From: Curtobacterium sp. 458 | GTDB taxonomy: Bacteria > Actinomycetota > Actinomycetes > Actinomycetales > Microbacteriaceae | Direction of reading: 5' to 3' | NCBI RefSeq assembly: GCF_030406605.1 | Contig: NZ_CP129104.1 | Coordinates: 2,555,830-2,619,829 of the forward strand | Length of the DNA stretch: 64,000 nucleotides | Shown: in pieces, positions 7,600 through 16,455 of the stretch | Layout: every line of letters starts with the position of its first letter | How positions within the stretch are numbered: position 1 is the stretch's first letter | The notes under the pieces: generated by a model | Database searches by the model: none | What the model was told of the DNA's origin: nothing | Seen by the model: only the letters and a program-made list of their open reading frames with translations | Program-made: the position numbers and the translations under genes

Positions 7600-9258
7600 C
7601 TACGCCTCGCCCTGCTTCTCCATCGCCTCGGTGTACTCGCGACGCATCTTGTCGCCCGCCGCGGCGGTCCAGGTCTTCACACCGGCCTCCACCTTCGCGA
7701 GGTTCGTCCGCCCGAGCACGTAGTCGTTGCACAGCAGGTTGAACGCCTGGCTCGCCGACTGCGTGGACGACGCCGACGGGGAGTAGTACCCGTCCACCGG
7801 GTTCGGCAGCAACATGTCCTGCGTCGCCACCTGGTACGCATGGGACTGCCGCAGCTGCTCGTCGATCCGGATCGCAGTGTTGAGCACCTGCGGCCCGGCG
7901 GCGAGCCGGTAGAGGGCACTGGCGTTGATCATCTGCTCGCCGACCTTCGTCAGCGACGCGTTCGGGCCACTGCCGGTGTAGTGCACGTTCTTCTTCCCGT
8001 GCGTGAGCGTGAACGCCTCCTGCGAGCCGAAGGGTGCGGACAGGTAGTCGAGGAGCCGCAGCTGCGCCTTCACCCGGTCGGGTGTGGTCTTCTTCAGCGC
8101 GGCGAACGAGAAGCTCGACGTGCCCTGGTAGTTCACACCGGCGCCGCCGTCGGCCCCGAACGGCACGACCCCGCCGGTGACGATCCCCTTCGGCATCGTC
8201 TGGTCGAGGAGTGCCGAGATGCCGTCGAGGTGCATGAGCACGGTGCCGTTGTTGATGTACGTCTTGGCCTTCGCGCTCTCGAGGCTCGGCGTGTCCGGGT
8301 GGAAGACACCGGCGTTCCAGAGCTTCTTGACGTAGCTCAGCGTCTCCAGCCAGGCGTCGGTCTCGTTCTTGTGCACGAGCTCGCCGCCGCTCGTCCTCGT
8401 CCACTGGTTCGGGACGCCGAACGTGGCGCCGATGAAGTCGTACGACCAGTCGACCCCGGCTGCTCCGCCGCCGCCGGCGATGGCGTACCGTCCCGCCTTC
8501 GCGTCGGTGACGTCCTTGCACATGTCGAAGAACTCGTCCTTGTCCTTCGGTGCCGGCGCCGAACCGGTGAGCTGCTCGATGAGGTCCGGGCGACAGACCA
8601 TCACGGAACCGAACGGCGGGCGGTGCTCCGGGACGCCGTAGATCTTGCCGTTGATGCGCGCGCTCCGCCACGACGGCGTGGGGATGTTCGCGAGGTTCGG
8701 GTACTCCTTCACGGCGTCGCCGGACAGGTACTCGGAGAGGTCGGTGAACTTCGCGTCGAGGAGCTGCGGGAACCGCGGCGGCATCGCGAACGTCAGGAAC
8801 TCGACGATCCCGGGGATGTCGTTGCCCGCGGTCATGGTCGCGAACTTCGTGTCGAACGAGTCGCCGGGCACGAACGTCAGGTCGTACTCCGTGTCGGTGA
8901 CCTCGCCGATGTAGTCGAGGAAGCTGTTGTTCGCGGGCGGCGGTGCCGAGTACGTCACGACGAAGCCCGTGGTGGTGCCGCCGACCGTCAGGTCCCTCGC
9001 CACCGAGCGGAAGAGCTCACCCTCCTCCGGGTACGCGTAGTAGACCGGCTGCACCTTGTCGTTGCCGGGCAGGTCCGGCTTCGGTCCCTTCGTGATCGGC
9101 ACGTACGTCGGCAGGGCCGCCACCCTGTCGGAGATGGTCGCGGCGGTTCCGCCGCCGGAGCAGCCGGCGAGACCGCCGACGCCGCCGAGGGCGACGAGCC
9201 CGAAGGCGGCGCCGGAGATCAGGGTGCGCCGGCTGATGCCGGCAGTGGATTCGGACAT
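7600..9258 (-). CDS. Sugar ABC transporter solute-binding lipoprotein (LplA/YtcQ-like)
   Basis: 552 residues. The N-terminus combines a twin-arginine motif (Arg10-Arg11, SRRTLIS) with a lipobox LAGC (Cys33), so it is probably exported folded by Tat and anchored to the membrane. Its length and the pattern of a long two-lobe protein (PYFTGSG-like turns, LLDYLSAPFGSQEAF near the C-terminus) match the large binding proteins paired with LplB/LplC permeases, which bring in plant or acidic oligosaccharides. Two permease genes lie directly upstream on the same strand and no ATPase gene is local, so a shared MsmX-type ATPase is likely. Confidence 0.85.
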   Translation of the reverse strand: MSESTAGISRRTLISGAAFGLVALGGVGGLAGCSGGGTAATISDRVAALPTYVPITKGPKPDLPGNDKVQPVYYAYPEEGELFRSVARDLTVGGTTTGFVVTYSAPPPANNSFLDYIGEVTDTEYDLTFVPGDSFDTKFATMTAGNDIPGIVEFLTFAMPPRFPQLLDAKFTDLSEYLSGDAVKEYPNLANIPTPSWRSARINGKIYGVPEHRPPFGSVMVCRPDLIEQLTGSAPAPKDKDEFFDMCKDVTDAKAGRYAIAGGGGAAGVDWSYDFIGATFGVPNQWTRTSGGELVHKNETDAWLETLSYVKKLWNAGVFHPDTPSLESAKAKTYINNGTVLMHLDGISALLDQTMPKGIVTGGVVPFGADGGAGVNYQGTSSFSFAALKKTTPDRVKAQLRLLDYLSAPFGSQEAFTLTHGKKNVHYTGSGPNASLTKVGEQMINASALYRLAAGPQVLNTAIRIDEQLRQSHAYQVATQDMLLPNPVDGYYSPSASSTQSASQAFNLLCNDYVLGRTNLAKVEAGVKTWTAAAGDKMRREYTEAMEKQGEA

Positions 9259-9301
9259 GGCTTCTCCCTCGAAGCGTGCGGTCGGGTCGGATGGTGCGGA
9301 G

Positions 9302-9351
9302 CACCGGACGGGAGGCGCGGTGCAGGGCCGCCACGTGCCTCCAGGCCGGTG
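9302..9351. repeat. GGAGGC/GCCTCC hairpin, member 2 (inside the operon)
   Basis: An imperfect inverted repeat (9302-9322 and 9331-9351) of the same core lies between the permease gene (ends 9361) and the downstream solute-binding protein gene. In this position it could be a processing or stability element allowing more binding protein than permease. Confidence 0.65.
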
Positions 9352-9360
9352 GCGGGCGCG

Positions 9361-10254
9361 TCAGCCCTTGACGGCGCCGGTCAGCACGCCCTTGGTGAGG
9401 TGGCGCTGCACGAGCGGGTAGGCGGCGAGGATCGGGATGATCGCGATCATGACGACCGCCATCTGGACGGACTCGGCGGGCGGCTGCATGCTCGCGTCGG
9501 AACCGGCACCGGACACCAGGTTCGAGCCCTGCAGCACGTACGTCCGCAGCACGAGCTGGAGCGTCCACTTCGTCGAGTCCGACAGGTACAGCAGGGCGTT
9601 GAAGAACGCGTTCCAGTACCCCACCGCGTAGAAGAGGCCGACGACGGCGATCACCGCGCGGGACAGCGGCAGCACGATCTGCCACAGGATCCGGAACTCG
9701 CCGGCGCCGTCGATCTTGGCGCTGTCGATCAGCTCCTGCGGGATGCTCATCATGAACCCGCGGACGACGACCATGTTGAACACGCTGAACGCACTCGGCA
9801 GGATCAGCGCCCAGTAGTTGTCGAGCAACCCGAGCTGCTTCACCATCAGGTAGAGCGGGATCATCCCCGGGGCGAACAGGAACGTGATGAGCACGAACGT
9901 CAGGATCGGCCGCTGGAACAGCGAACCCGTCCGACTCAGCGCGTAGGCCGCGAGCACGGTCGAGGCCAGGCTCAGCGCCGTGCCGACGATCGTCACGAGG
10001 AGCGTGACGACGACGGAGCGGGTCACGACGCCGCCGGACAGGATCTGCACGTAGGCGGACAGGTCGAACGACTTCGGCCATACCACGTAGCCGCCCGCAG
10101 CGGTGATGTCGTCCTGGCTCGAGACGCTCGTCGAGAAGACGATGAGGAACGGGAACAGGATGACGGCCAGGATCAGCACGATGCCGACCGCCTTCAGCGC
10201 GAGGACCACCGGGGTCGGTTTGCCGGCCCAGACCGGGCGCACGATGGTGCTCAT
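9361..10254 (-). CDS. Sugar ABC transporter permease (LplC/YtcP-like)
   Basis: 297 residues with about six membrane segments (first about 16-40). The EAA-type loop reads IPQELIDSAKIDGAGEFRILWQIVLPLS, the coupling site for the ATPase, as in CUT1 permeases. The C-terminus LTKGVLTGAVKG is typical of the second permease in these systems. The ATG overlaps the stop of the upstream permease (ATGA), so translation is probably coupled. Confidence 0.9.
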   Translation of the reverse strand: MSTIVRPVWAGKPTPVVLALKAVGIVLILAVILFPFLIVFSTSVSSQDDITAAGGYVVWPKSFDLSAYVQILSGGVVTRSVVVTLLVTIVGTALSLASTVLAAYALSRTGSLFQRPILTFVLITFLFAPGMIPLYLMVKQLGLLDNYWALILPSAFSVFNMVVVRGFMMSIPQELIDSAKIDGAGEFRILWQIVLPLSRAVIAVVGLFYAVGYWNAFFNALLYLSDSTKWTLQLVLRTYVLQGSNLVSGAGSDASMQPPAESVQMAVVMIAIIPILAAYPLVQRHLTKGVLTGAVKG

Positions 10255-11234
10255 GATCGTGAATACACTCCCTGCTCGCCGAGCATGTGGGCGGCCTTGT
10301 TCGCCGCCATGATGAGGACGAAGCCGACGAGGCCCTTCACCAGGCCGACGGCGATGCCGGTGGACCAGTTCCCGTCGATGACCCCGTGGTAGTAGACGTA
10401 CGTGTCGAGCACTTCGGCCGCATCGGCCCCCACGGCGTTCCGCTGCAGGATGATCTGCTCGAACCCCACGGACAGCGCCTCACCGAGCCGCAGGATGAGC
10501 AGCAGGACGATGATGGGCCGGATCCCGGGCAGCGTCACGTGCCAGAAGCGGCTCCACGCCCCGGCACCGTCGATCGCCGCGGCCTCGTACAGGTTGTCGT
10601 CGATCGCGGCCAGCGCGGCGAGGAAGATGATCGTCCCCCACCCGGCGTCCTTCCAGATCACCTGGCTCGTCAGCAGCAGCTTGAACGTCGCCGGGTCGCT
10701 CATGATCCCGACCGTGCCGACGTCCAGCTGCCGCAACGCGTGGTTCAGCACGCCGCCCGACCCCAGGGACTGCTGGAAGAAGCCGACGACGATCACCCAC
10801 GACAGGAAGTGCGGCAGGTACAGCACCGACTGCACCGTCGCCCGGAGCCACGGCCACACCAGCGAGTGGATGAGCAGTGCAAGGGCGATCGGCACCGGGA
10901 AGAACAGCACCAGTTGGATGAACGTGATCTCCAGCGTGTTGATCGTCGCCCGCCAGAAGTCGGCGTCGGCGAACATCACCGCGAAGTTCTGCACCCCCAC
11001 CCACGGGCTCTGCGAGATCGGGATGTACGGCTGGTAGTCCATGAACGCGATCACGTTGCCGAGCAACGGCACGTACACGAACAACAGCAGCAGGACGACC
11101 GCGGGCGCCACCATGACCAGCAGCGGGTAGTCGCGCCGCAACCGGGCGGTGAAGGGGACCTTCCTGACCTCCGGAGCGGAGCCGGACCGTGCCGGCTCCG
11201 CCCTCGTGGCCGGGTCGACCATCGTCGCGCTCAT
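10251..11234 (-). CDS. Sugar ABC transporter permease (LplB/YteP-like)
   Basis: 327 residues from ATG 11234, preceded by AAGGGAG; the frame continues to 11594 without an initiation site. An N-terminal tail is followed by about six membrane segments. A KDAGWGTIIFLAALAAIDDN stretch and the EAA-like loop YEAAAIDGAGAWSRFWHVTLPGI identify it as the first permease of a CUT1/LplB-type importer. First gene of the three-gene transport operon, divergent from the regulator gene. Confidence 0.9.
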   Translation of the reverse strand: MSATMVDPATRAEPARSGSAPEVRKVPFTARLRRDYPLLVMVAPAVVLLLLFVYVPLLGNVIAFMDYQPYIPISQSPWVGVQNFAVMFADADFWRATINTLEITFIQLVLFFPVPIALALLIHSLVWPWLRATVQSVLYLPHFLSWVIVVGFFQQSLGSGGVLNHALRQLDVGTVGIMSDPATFKLLLTSQVIWKDAGWGTIIFLAALAAIDDNLYEAAAIDGAGAWSRFWHVTLPGIRPIIVLLLILRLGEALSVGFEQIILQRNAVGADAAEVLDTYVYYHGVIDGNWSTGIAVGLVKGLVGFVLIMAANKAAHMLGEQGVYSRS

Positions 11235-11250
11235 GTGGCTCCCTTGCTCA

Positions 11251-11316
11251 CGAGACTCTCGACACCGGCGGACCCCGCCGGTGGTTTCGTCATCCTGTGG
11301 CGTCCGTATGATGACG
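11251..11316. promoter_or_regulatory. Palindromes in the transporter/regulator intergenic region
   Basis: The 143-base gap between divergent genes holds a perfect 9-bp inverted repeat with a 3-base loop (11263-11283), an 11-base palindrome CGAGACTCTCG (11251-11261) and CGTCATC/GATGACG arms 15 bases apart (11288-11294, 11310-11316). Any could be the operator of the adjacent regulator; the first is more hairpin-like and could attenuate the transport mRNA. Confidence 0.4.
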
Positions 11317-11377
11317 GTCAACCCGGGCCATTCACCCGCACACCAAACGAACACCGACCCACCACGGGGGAGCAACG

Positions 11378-12487
11378 ATGCACCCGACCAGGCGCCAAGA
11401 GCGCATCCTCGCCGAGCTGCGCGTCCACGGCAGCCTCTCCGCCTCGGACTTCGCCGACCGCGAGGGCATCTCCGCGATGACCGTGCGCCGTGACCTCGCA
11501 GAACTCGCCGACCGCGGCCTCGTGAAACGCGTGCACGGCGGGGCGGTCTCGGTCGAGACCCTCCCCACCGCCGGCGCCCCGCACCGCCCGGCACCGCGCC
11601 CGACGAACGACCCCGACGGACCGGGACCCGCGGCCCTCTTCACCCTCGGCCTCGTCGTCCCCGACCCCGGCTACTACTTCCCGAAGATCGTCGCCGGCGT
11701 CGCCGAGCGCACCGAGGCACTGGGCGGCCGCGTCGTCCTCGGCGTCTCGCGGTACGACCCGGCACGCGAACGCCAGCAGGTCGAGCGTCTCATCGCCGCC
11801 GGGGTCGACGGACTCCTCGTCACCACCACCGTCGCCGACGCCTTCGACACGCTCGAGCTCCTCGACGCCGCACCCATGCCGGTCGTCGTCGTGGAACGCT
11901 CCGTCGCCGAGGCCCCCGTCGGGTCCGACCTCGAGTCTGTCCGGAGCGACCACGAGGCCGGGGCAGCGATCGCCGTCCGACACCTCGCCGCGCTCGGACA
12001 CCACCGGATCGGCATGGCCGTGTTCGACACCCCGACCACCCCGCAGCTCCGCACCGGGTACGAACGCACCGTCCGTCAACTCGGCCTCGACCAGGACGCC
12101 CCCGTCGAGGTCATCGACGAGACACAGGGCGTGGGGGCGGCCACCGAGGCGTACATCCGCCGGTGCCTCGACTCGCACACCACCGCGGTCTTCGTGCACT
12201 CCGACCACTACGCCGTCGAGTTCGTCGAGACGCTCACCGCCATGGGCCTGTCGATCCCGGGAGACCTGTCCGTCGTGGCGTACGACGACGAGGTCGCAGC
12301 GCTCGCCGAGGTCCCGCTCACGGCCGTCGCCCCGCCGAAGAACGATGTCGGCCGCTTCGCCGCGACGATGTGCTTCGAGCGGATCTCGGCGACCGCGCAG
12401 ACCGGGTTCGCTCGGCGTCACATGACGCTGGCTCCGACGCTCAGCGTCCGGGGATCGACGGCCGAACCGCCCGTGTTCGGTTCGTGA
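11378..12487 (+). CDS. Hybrid transcriptional regulator: DeoR-type HTH with LacI-type sensor
   Basis: 369 residues. Residues 1-57 form a DeoR-type winged helix (RRQERILAELRVHGS, ISAMTVRRDLAELADRGLVKRVHGGAV). Residues about 88-355 are instead a LacI/GalR periplasmic-binding-like sensor: TLGLVVPDPGYYFPKIVAGV, LGHHRIGMAV, LSVVAYDDEVAALAEVPLTAV. DeoR proteins normally carry a phosphosugar-binding domain, so the pairing suggests it senses a free sugar or oligosaccharide. GGGGGAG precedes the ATG. It is divergent from the transporter and upstream of the lyase operon, so it is the likely regulator of both. Confidence 0.85.
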   Translation: MHPTRRQERILAELRVHGSLSASDFADREGISAMTVRRDLAELADRGLVKRVHGGAVSVETLPTAGAPHRPAPRPTNDPDGPGPAALFTLGLVVPDPGYYFPKIVAGVAERTEALGGRVVLGVSRYDPARERQQVERLIAAGVDGLLVTTTVADAFDTLELLDAAPMPVVVVERSVAEAPVGSDLESVRSDHEAGAAIAVRHLAALGHHRIGMAVFDTPTTPQLRTGYERTVRQLGLDQDAPVEVIDETQGVGAATEAYIRRCLDSHTTAVFVHSDHYAVEFVETLTAMGLSIPGDLSVVAYDDEVAALAEVPLTAVAPPKNDVGRFAATMCFERISATAQTGFARRHMTLAPTLSVRGSTAEPPVFGS

Positions 12488-12570
12488 GCGTTTGCGTGAC
12501 CGTGCTTGACCCCGCACACCGTGGGGCACTGGCATGGACACGCTGCACTCCGGAGAGGAGCCGTCCGACG

Positions 12571-13638
12571 ATGACGTCACGCCCCGTCACACCCCGCTCG
12601 ACCGCCACCGACGACCGCCCCGACCGCGGACCCGTCGCGGTCGCCTTCGTCCTGCCCGGACCGACGTTCGAGCGGGTGTTCGCTCCCGCGGACGTCGCGG
12701 CCCTGCACGCCGCGCCGGCCGTCCGGCTCGTGCACGACCGCCCGCTCGACCCCGACGACCCGCGCGACGCGGGCCTGCTCGCCGACGTCGAGTGCATCAT
12801 CACCGGGTGGGGGAGCCCGGTGCTCGACGTCCGCCGACTCGACCGGATGCCCCGGTTGCGGGCGATCGCCCACTCCGCCGGGTCCGTGAAGCCCGTGGTC
12901 GACGACGACGTCTGGGCCCGGGACATCGTCGTCACGACGTCCGCGGCCGCCAACGCCGTCCCCGTCGCCGAGTTCGCGGTCGCGATGATCGTCCTGGCAG
13001 CGAAGCGCGCGTTCGCGACGGCGTCCGCCCTCGCCGCGTCCGACGGCGCTCCCGTCGACGTCGAGGGGTCCTGGCCGGTCATCGGCATGCACGGCATCAC
13101 CGTCGGCGTCGTCGGAGCGTCCCGCGTCGGACGAGCCGTCGTCGAGCGGCTGCGCGACCACGACGTGCGGGTGCTCGTCAGCGACCCGTACCTCGACGCC
13201 GCGGAGGCCGCCTCGCTCGGGGTGACCGCCGTCGACCTCGAGACCCTCGCGGCCGCGAGCGACATCGTGACGCTGCACGCACCACTGCTGCCCTCGACCC
13301 GGAACCTCGTCGACCGGCACGTGCTCGGCCTGATGCGCCCCGGTGCCACGCTCGTCAACACCGCCCGGGGTGGCATCGTGGACCAGGAGGCCCTCGCCGA
13401 CCGACTCGACCGGGGCGACCTCGCCGCGGTGCTCGACGTCACCGAGCCCGAGGTGCTGCCGGCCGGCGCTCGGCTCCGCAGCACCCCGAACACCTTCATC
13501 ACCCCGCACATCGCGGGTTCGCTCGGCAACGAGCTCCGCCGGCTCGCCGGCAACGCCGTCCGCGAGACGGTGGCGTTCGCCGCCACCGGCGCGTTCACCG
13601 ACCCGATCGTCCCCGACGGCTTCGCCGTCCAAGCCTGA
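12571..13638 (+). CDS. D-2-hydroxyacid dehydrogenase family protein
   Basis: 355 residues from ATG 12571, with GGAGAGGAG upstream. The C-terminal half has the NAD(P)-binding motif GVVGASRVGRAVVERL, the signature LLPSTRNLVDR, NTARGGIVDQEAL (catalytic Arg) and the catalytic His in ITPHIAGS. The family interconverts 2-oxoacids and 2-hydroxyacids. First gene of a tight three-gene operon with a lyase and a ThuA protein, so it may act on a keto or uronic acid released from the polysaccharide; the exact substrate is unknown. Confidence 0.85.
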   Translation: MTSRPVTPRSTATDDRPDRGPVAVAFVLPGPTFERVFAPADVAALHAAPAVRLVHDRPLDPDDPRDAGLLADVECIITGWGSPVLDVRRLDRMPRLRAIAHSAGSVKPVVDDDVWARDIVVTTSAAANAVPVAEFAVAMIVLAAKRAFATASALAASDGAPVDVEGSWPVIGMHGITVGVVGASRVGRAVVERLRDHDVRVLVSDPYLDAAEAASLGVTAVDLETLAAASDIVTLHAPLLPSTRNLVDRHVLGLMRPGATLVNTARGGIVDQEALADRLDRGDLAAVLDVTEPEVLPAGARLRSTPNTFITPHIAGSLGNELRRLAGNAVRETVAFAATGAFTDPIVPDGFAVQA

Positions 13639-13646
13639 GGAACACG

Positions 13647-15545
13647 ATGCCCTCCTCCCTGGATGCCCCGACCGCCGACCCCGCCGTCCGGTCCACCTCC
13701 GCCACCACCTTCGCCGCTCGGCTCACCCCTGCCGCGCGAGCCGCCGTGCGACCGCGCTCGTGGCGCGCCGCCCCCGACGTGCGGGACCGTGCGGCGTGGG
13801 CGGGTGCCACCGACGTCGACCGGGAGGCACTGCTCTCGACCGCCGCGGACCGGCGCGACACGGCGCTGGTCGAGTACCCGACGCTCGCCCGGTGGGCGAC
13901 CTACAGCCGCGACGGCGACCGTCGGCCCTACGAACGGTCGCTGCGCAACGTCATGGAGTCCGCAGCGACGGCGTCCCTGGCGCTCGGCGTCACCGGTGAC
14001 GACGAGTGGGTGGCGACCCTGGGCGACACGGTCTGGCGCCTCTGCGAACTGAGCGCCTGGTGCCTGCCGTCGCACTACGCCCTGCCAGAGGACGGCGCAC
14101 GGCCGTTCCTGCCGGTACCGGGCCGTGATGTGCTCGACCTCAACGACGCCGCGCTCGGCGGGATGCTCGCCGCGATCGACTCGTTCGCGGGGGAGCGGCT
14201 CGAACAGGACTTCCCGGGCATCCGCGCGCGGGTGCACCACGAGGTGCGGCGGCGGGTGCTCGACCCGTGGGAGCAGGAGGAGTACTTCTGGCACGGCACG
14301 GACGACGCACCGCCGAACAACTGGGCGCCGTGGATCGTGTCGAACGTCCTCGTCTGCGCCGCCGTGGTCGAACCGGACGCCGGCCGGCTCACCGCGACCC
14401 TCGATCGTGCGCTCGGCATCCTCGACCGCTTCCGCGCCGGGTACGACGACGACGGCAGCTGCGACGAGGGGGCAACGTACTGGTGGTGGGCCGGCGCGAC
14501 GCTCTTCGAGGCGCTCGACCTGCTGACCACCGTCACCCACGGGGCGTTCGACGGGTGGACGGTCGCCCCCGTGGCCGCGATGGCCCGCTTCCCGATGAGC
14601 ATGCAGATCGACGCCGACCACCAGGTCAACCACTCGGACGGGTCACCCGTGCTCCCCGAGAACGCGAACTGGCACCTCCTCGCCCGCTTCGGCGCCGTGG
14701 TCGGCGACGACGACGTCGTGCAGCACGCTCGCTGGATGGGACGTCGGCACCCCCTGCGCTTCGACGGGCAACTCGCCCCGCTGTTCCTCCGGACGCTCCA
14801 CGAGCTCCGAACGCCGGACTGGCAGCGCGCCGGTGCCGCGGCGCCGGGCATGCCGCGGTCGCTGTACCTGCCCGGAACCGAGGTCGCCGTCGCCCGTGCC
14901 GACGGGTTCTTCCTGTCCGCGAAGGGTGGCCACAACGACGTCAGTCACAACCACAACGACGCGGGCTCGGTGATCGTGTCGCTCGACGGCGAACCGGTGG
15001 TCGTCGACGCCGGTGTCGGCGTGTACCATCGCGAGACCTTCATGCCCGACACGCGGTACGGCATCTGGACCATGCGGTCGAGCTGGCACAGCGTGCCGTG
15101 GCCGAACGGTGTCGAACAGCACGAGGGGGCCGCGTTCCGCGCGACCGGCACGACGTTCGCCGACGACGGCGGCCGGGCGTCCCTGTCGATGGACCTCGCG
15201 GCCGCGTACCCGGCCGACTCCGGGCTCGAGCGTGCCCGACGGGTCGCCTCGATCGACCGGACGACGGACAGCGTCGAGGTGCACGACGAGTGGACGTTCC
15301 GCCGCCCCGGCACCATGACCCTCGTCGTCCTGACCCTGCACGAGCCGCAGCCGACGCCCGGCGGGCTCCTCGTCGGACCCGCCCACCTCGCGGTCGACGC
15401 GGCCCTCGGGGTCGAGGTCGAACGACGTGACCTCGACGACGAGAAGCTCCGCGCCGCGTGGGGGCCAGCCCTGCACCGGATCCTGCTCGTGCAACGCGAC
15501 CCGGCGGTCTCGGGATCGCACACGCTCCGGATCACCCGCGCGTGA
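13647..15545 (+). CDS. Heparinase II/III-like polysaccharide lyase
   Basis: 632 residues; the ATG at 13647 follows the upstream stop by 8 bases, with TGAGGA as ribosome site. An alpha/alpha-barrel N-terminal region (RWATYSRDGDRR, ALGVTGDDEW, SCDEGATYWWWAGA, NHSDGS) is followed by the heparinase II/III beta-domain (GGHNDVSHNHNDAGS, EPVVVDAGVGVYHRETF). The family cleaves acidic polysaccharides or their oligomers by beta-elimination (heparin, alginate, ulvan and others). No signal peptide is visible, which suggests an intracellular oligosaccharide lyase acting after import. Specificity not predictable. Confidence 0.85.
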   Translation: MPSSLDAPTADPAVRSTSATTFAARLTPAARAAVRPRSWRAAPDVRDRAAWAGATDVDREALLSTAADRRDTALVEYPTLARWATYSRDGDRRPYERSLRNVMESAATASLALGVTGDDEWVATLGDTVWRLCELSAWCLPSHYALPEDGARPFLPVPGRDVLDLNDAALGGMLAAIDSFAGERLEQDFPGIRARVHHEVRRRVLDPWEQEEYFWHGTDDAPPNNWAPWIVSNVLVCAAVVEPDAGRLTATLDRALGILDRFRAGYDDDGSCDEGATYWWWAGATLFEALDLLTTVTHGAFDGWTVAPVAAMARFPMSMQIDADHQVNHSDGSPVLPENANWHLLARFGAVVGDDDVVQHARWMGRRHPLRFDGQLAPLFLRTLHELRTPDWQRAGAAAPGMPRSLYLPGTEVAVARADGFFLSAKGGHNDVSHNHNDAGSVIVSLDGEPVVVDAGVGVYHRETFMPDTRYGIWTMRSSWHSVPWPNGVEQHEGAAFRATGTTFADDGGRASLSMDLAAAYPADSGLERARRVASIDRTTDSVEVHDEWTFRRPGTMTLVVLTLHEPQPTPGGLLVGPAHLAVDAALGVEVERRDLDDEKLRAAWGPALHRILLVQRDPAVSGSHTLRITRA

Positions 15546-16243
15546 CGGATCACCACCGCGTGGCGGAGCGGCCGACCGACGGTCCGGTCCTGCTCGGCGG
15601 GGTCGGGCGGTGGACGGATCCCTGGCACCCGTTCGACGCGACGAACCGGGCGCTCGTCGACATCGGCCGCGAGGCCGGCGTGCCGTTGACGCAGGCGGAG
15701 GACGTCGACGCAGCCCTCGCCTCCTTCGCGTCCGGACCGCTCCCGTCCCTCGTGGTCGTGAACGTCGGACTCCCGCGCGACGACCGTCCGGTACCGCTGT
15801 CGTGGGCGGAGGCCGGGTACGGTCGGCTCCTCGCCAGCGACGTACCGGTGTTCGCCGTGCACGTGTCGTCGACGTCGTTCGCCGGGGACGGGCGGTGGGA
15901 GAGCGTCCTCGGCGGGGTGTGGGACCGGGGGAGGACGATGCACCCGCCGTCGGGGCCCTGCACGGTGCAGGTCGTGGACGACGGACACCCGGTCACGGAC
16001 GGCTTGTCCGACTTCGCGCTCGACGACGAGCGGTACGCGTACCAGCGGGTGGCACCCGACGTGCGTGTGCTCGTCGACCACGAGCACGACGGGATCCGCC
16101 ACCCGCTCGTCTGGGTGCACGACCGCCCGGGAGGCGGGACCACCGTCTACGACGGACTCGGCCACGGCTCGGCGTCCTTCGCCGCACCGGCGCACCGCGC
16201 GCTGGTCGCGCAGGCCCTCCGGTTCCTCGCCGGGGCGCCCTGA
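15542..16243 (+). CDS. ThuA-like domain protein
   Basis: 233 residues from GTG 15542, which overlaps the lyase stop (GTGA). The alpha/beta glutamine-amidotransferase-like fold is suggested by PVLLGGVGRWTDPWHPF, LVVVNVGLP, YGRLLASDVPVFAVHVSSTSF, HPVTDGLSDFALDDERYAYQRV and HPLVWVHDRPGGGTTVYDGLGHGSASF. ThuA-like proteins accompany many sugar-utilisation operons and some take part in disaccharide oxidation; the biochemical role here is unknown. Last gene of the lyase operon. Confidence 0.75.
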   Translation: MTDHHRVAERPTDGPVLLGGVGRWTDPWHPFDATNRALVDIGREAGVPLTQAEDVDAALASFASGPLPSLVVVNVGLPRDDRPVPLSWAEAGYGRLLASDVPVFAVHVSSTSFAGDGRWESVLGGVWDRGRTMHPPSGPCTVQVVDDGHPVTDGLSDFALDDERYAYQRVAPDVRVLVDHEHDGIRHPLVWVHDRPGGGTTVYDGLGHGSASFAAPAHRALVAQALRFLAGAP

Positions 16244-16284
16244 GCGCGCTCCGCGCGCGTCCGGCGGGAGTCGGGCGGGAACCG

Positions 16285-16360
16285 GGACGCGCGGCGTTCC
16301 GACGTCGCGACCGTCGAACGACGCGCGCTCCGACGGAACGCGCGTGTTCCGTGACGTGCG
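16285..16360. repeat. CGCGCGT-rich intergenic segment, second copy
   Basis: A run of GACGCGCG, CGTTCCG and GAACGCGCGTGTTCC words between the ThuA gene and the hairpin at 16373. It resembles 7391-7455. Confidence 0.4.
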
Positions 16361-16372
16361 CCCCGCGCCCGC

Positions 16373-16433
16373 GCGACGGCCTGGAGGCCCGGTGCCGGTC
16401 CGCCGAACCGGTGCCGTGCCTCCAGGCCGTCGC
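16373..16433. repeat. GGAGGC/GCCTCC hairpin, member 3
   Basis: Arms 16373-16392 and 16414-16433 match at 19 of 20 positions. It lies between the convergent ThuA and DUF4832 genes, so it is a likely bidirectional terminator. Confidence 0.8.
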
Positions 16434-16455
16434 GTCCAGGTCGTGGCGGCTCGCT

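Noticed and set aside
7264..10392. Open frame of 1042 codons on the + strand across the sugar transporter
   Set aside because: It is the shadow of the solute-binding and permease genes on the other strand, which have clear motifs, signals and coupled starts.
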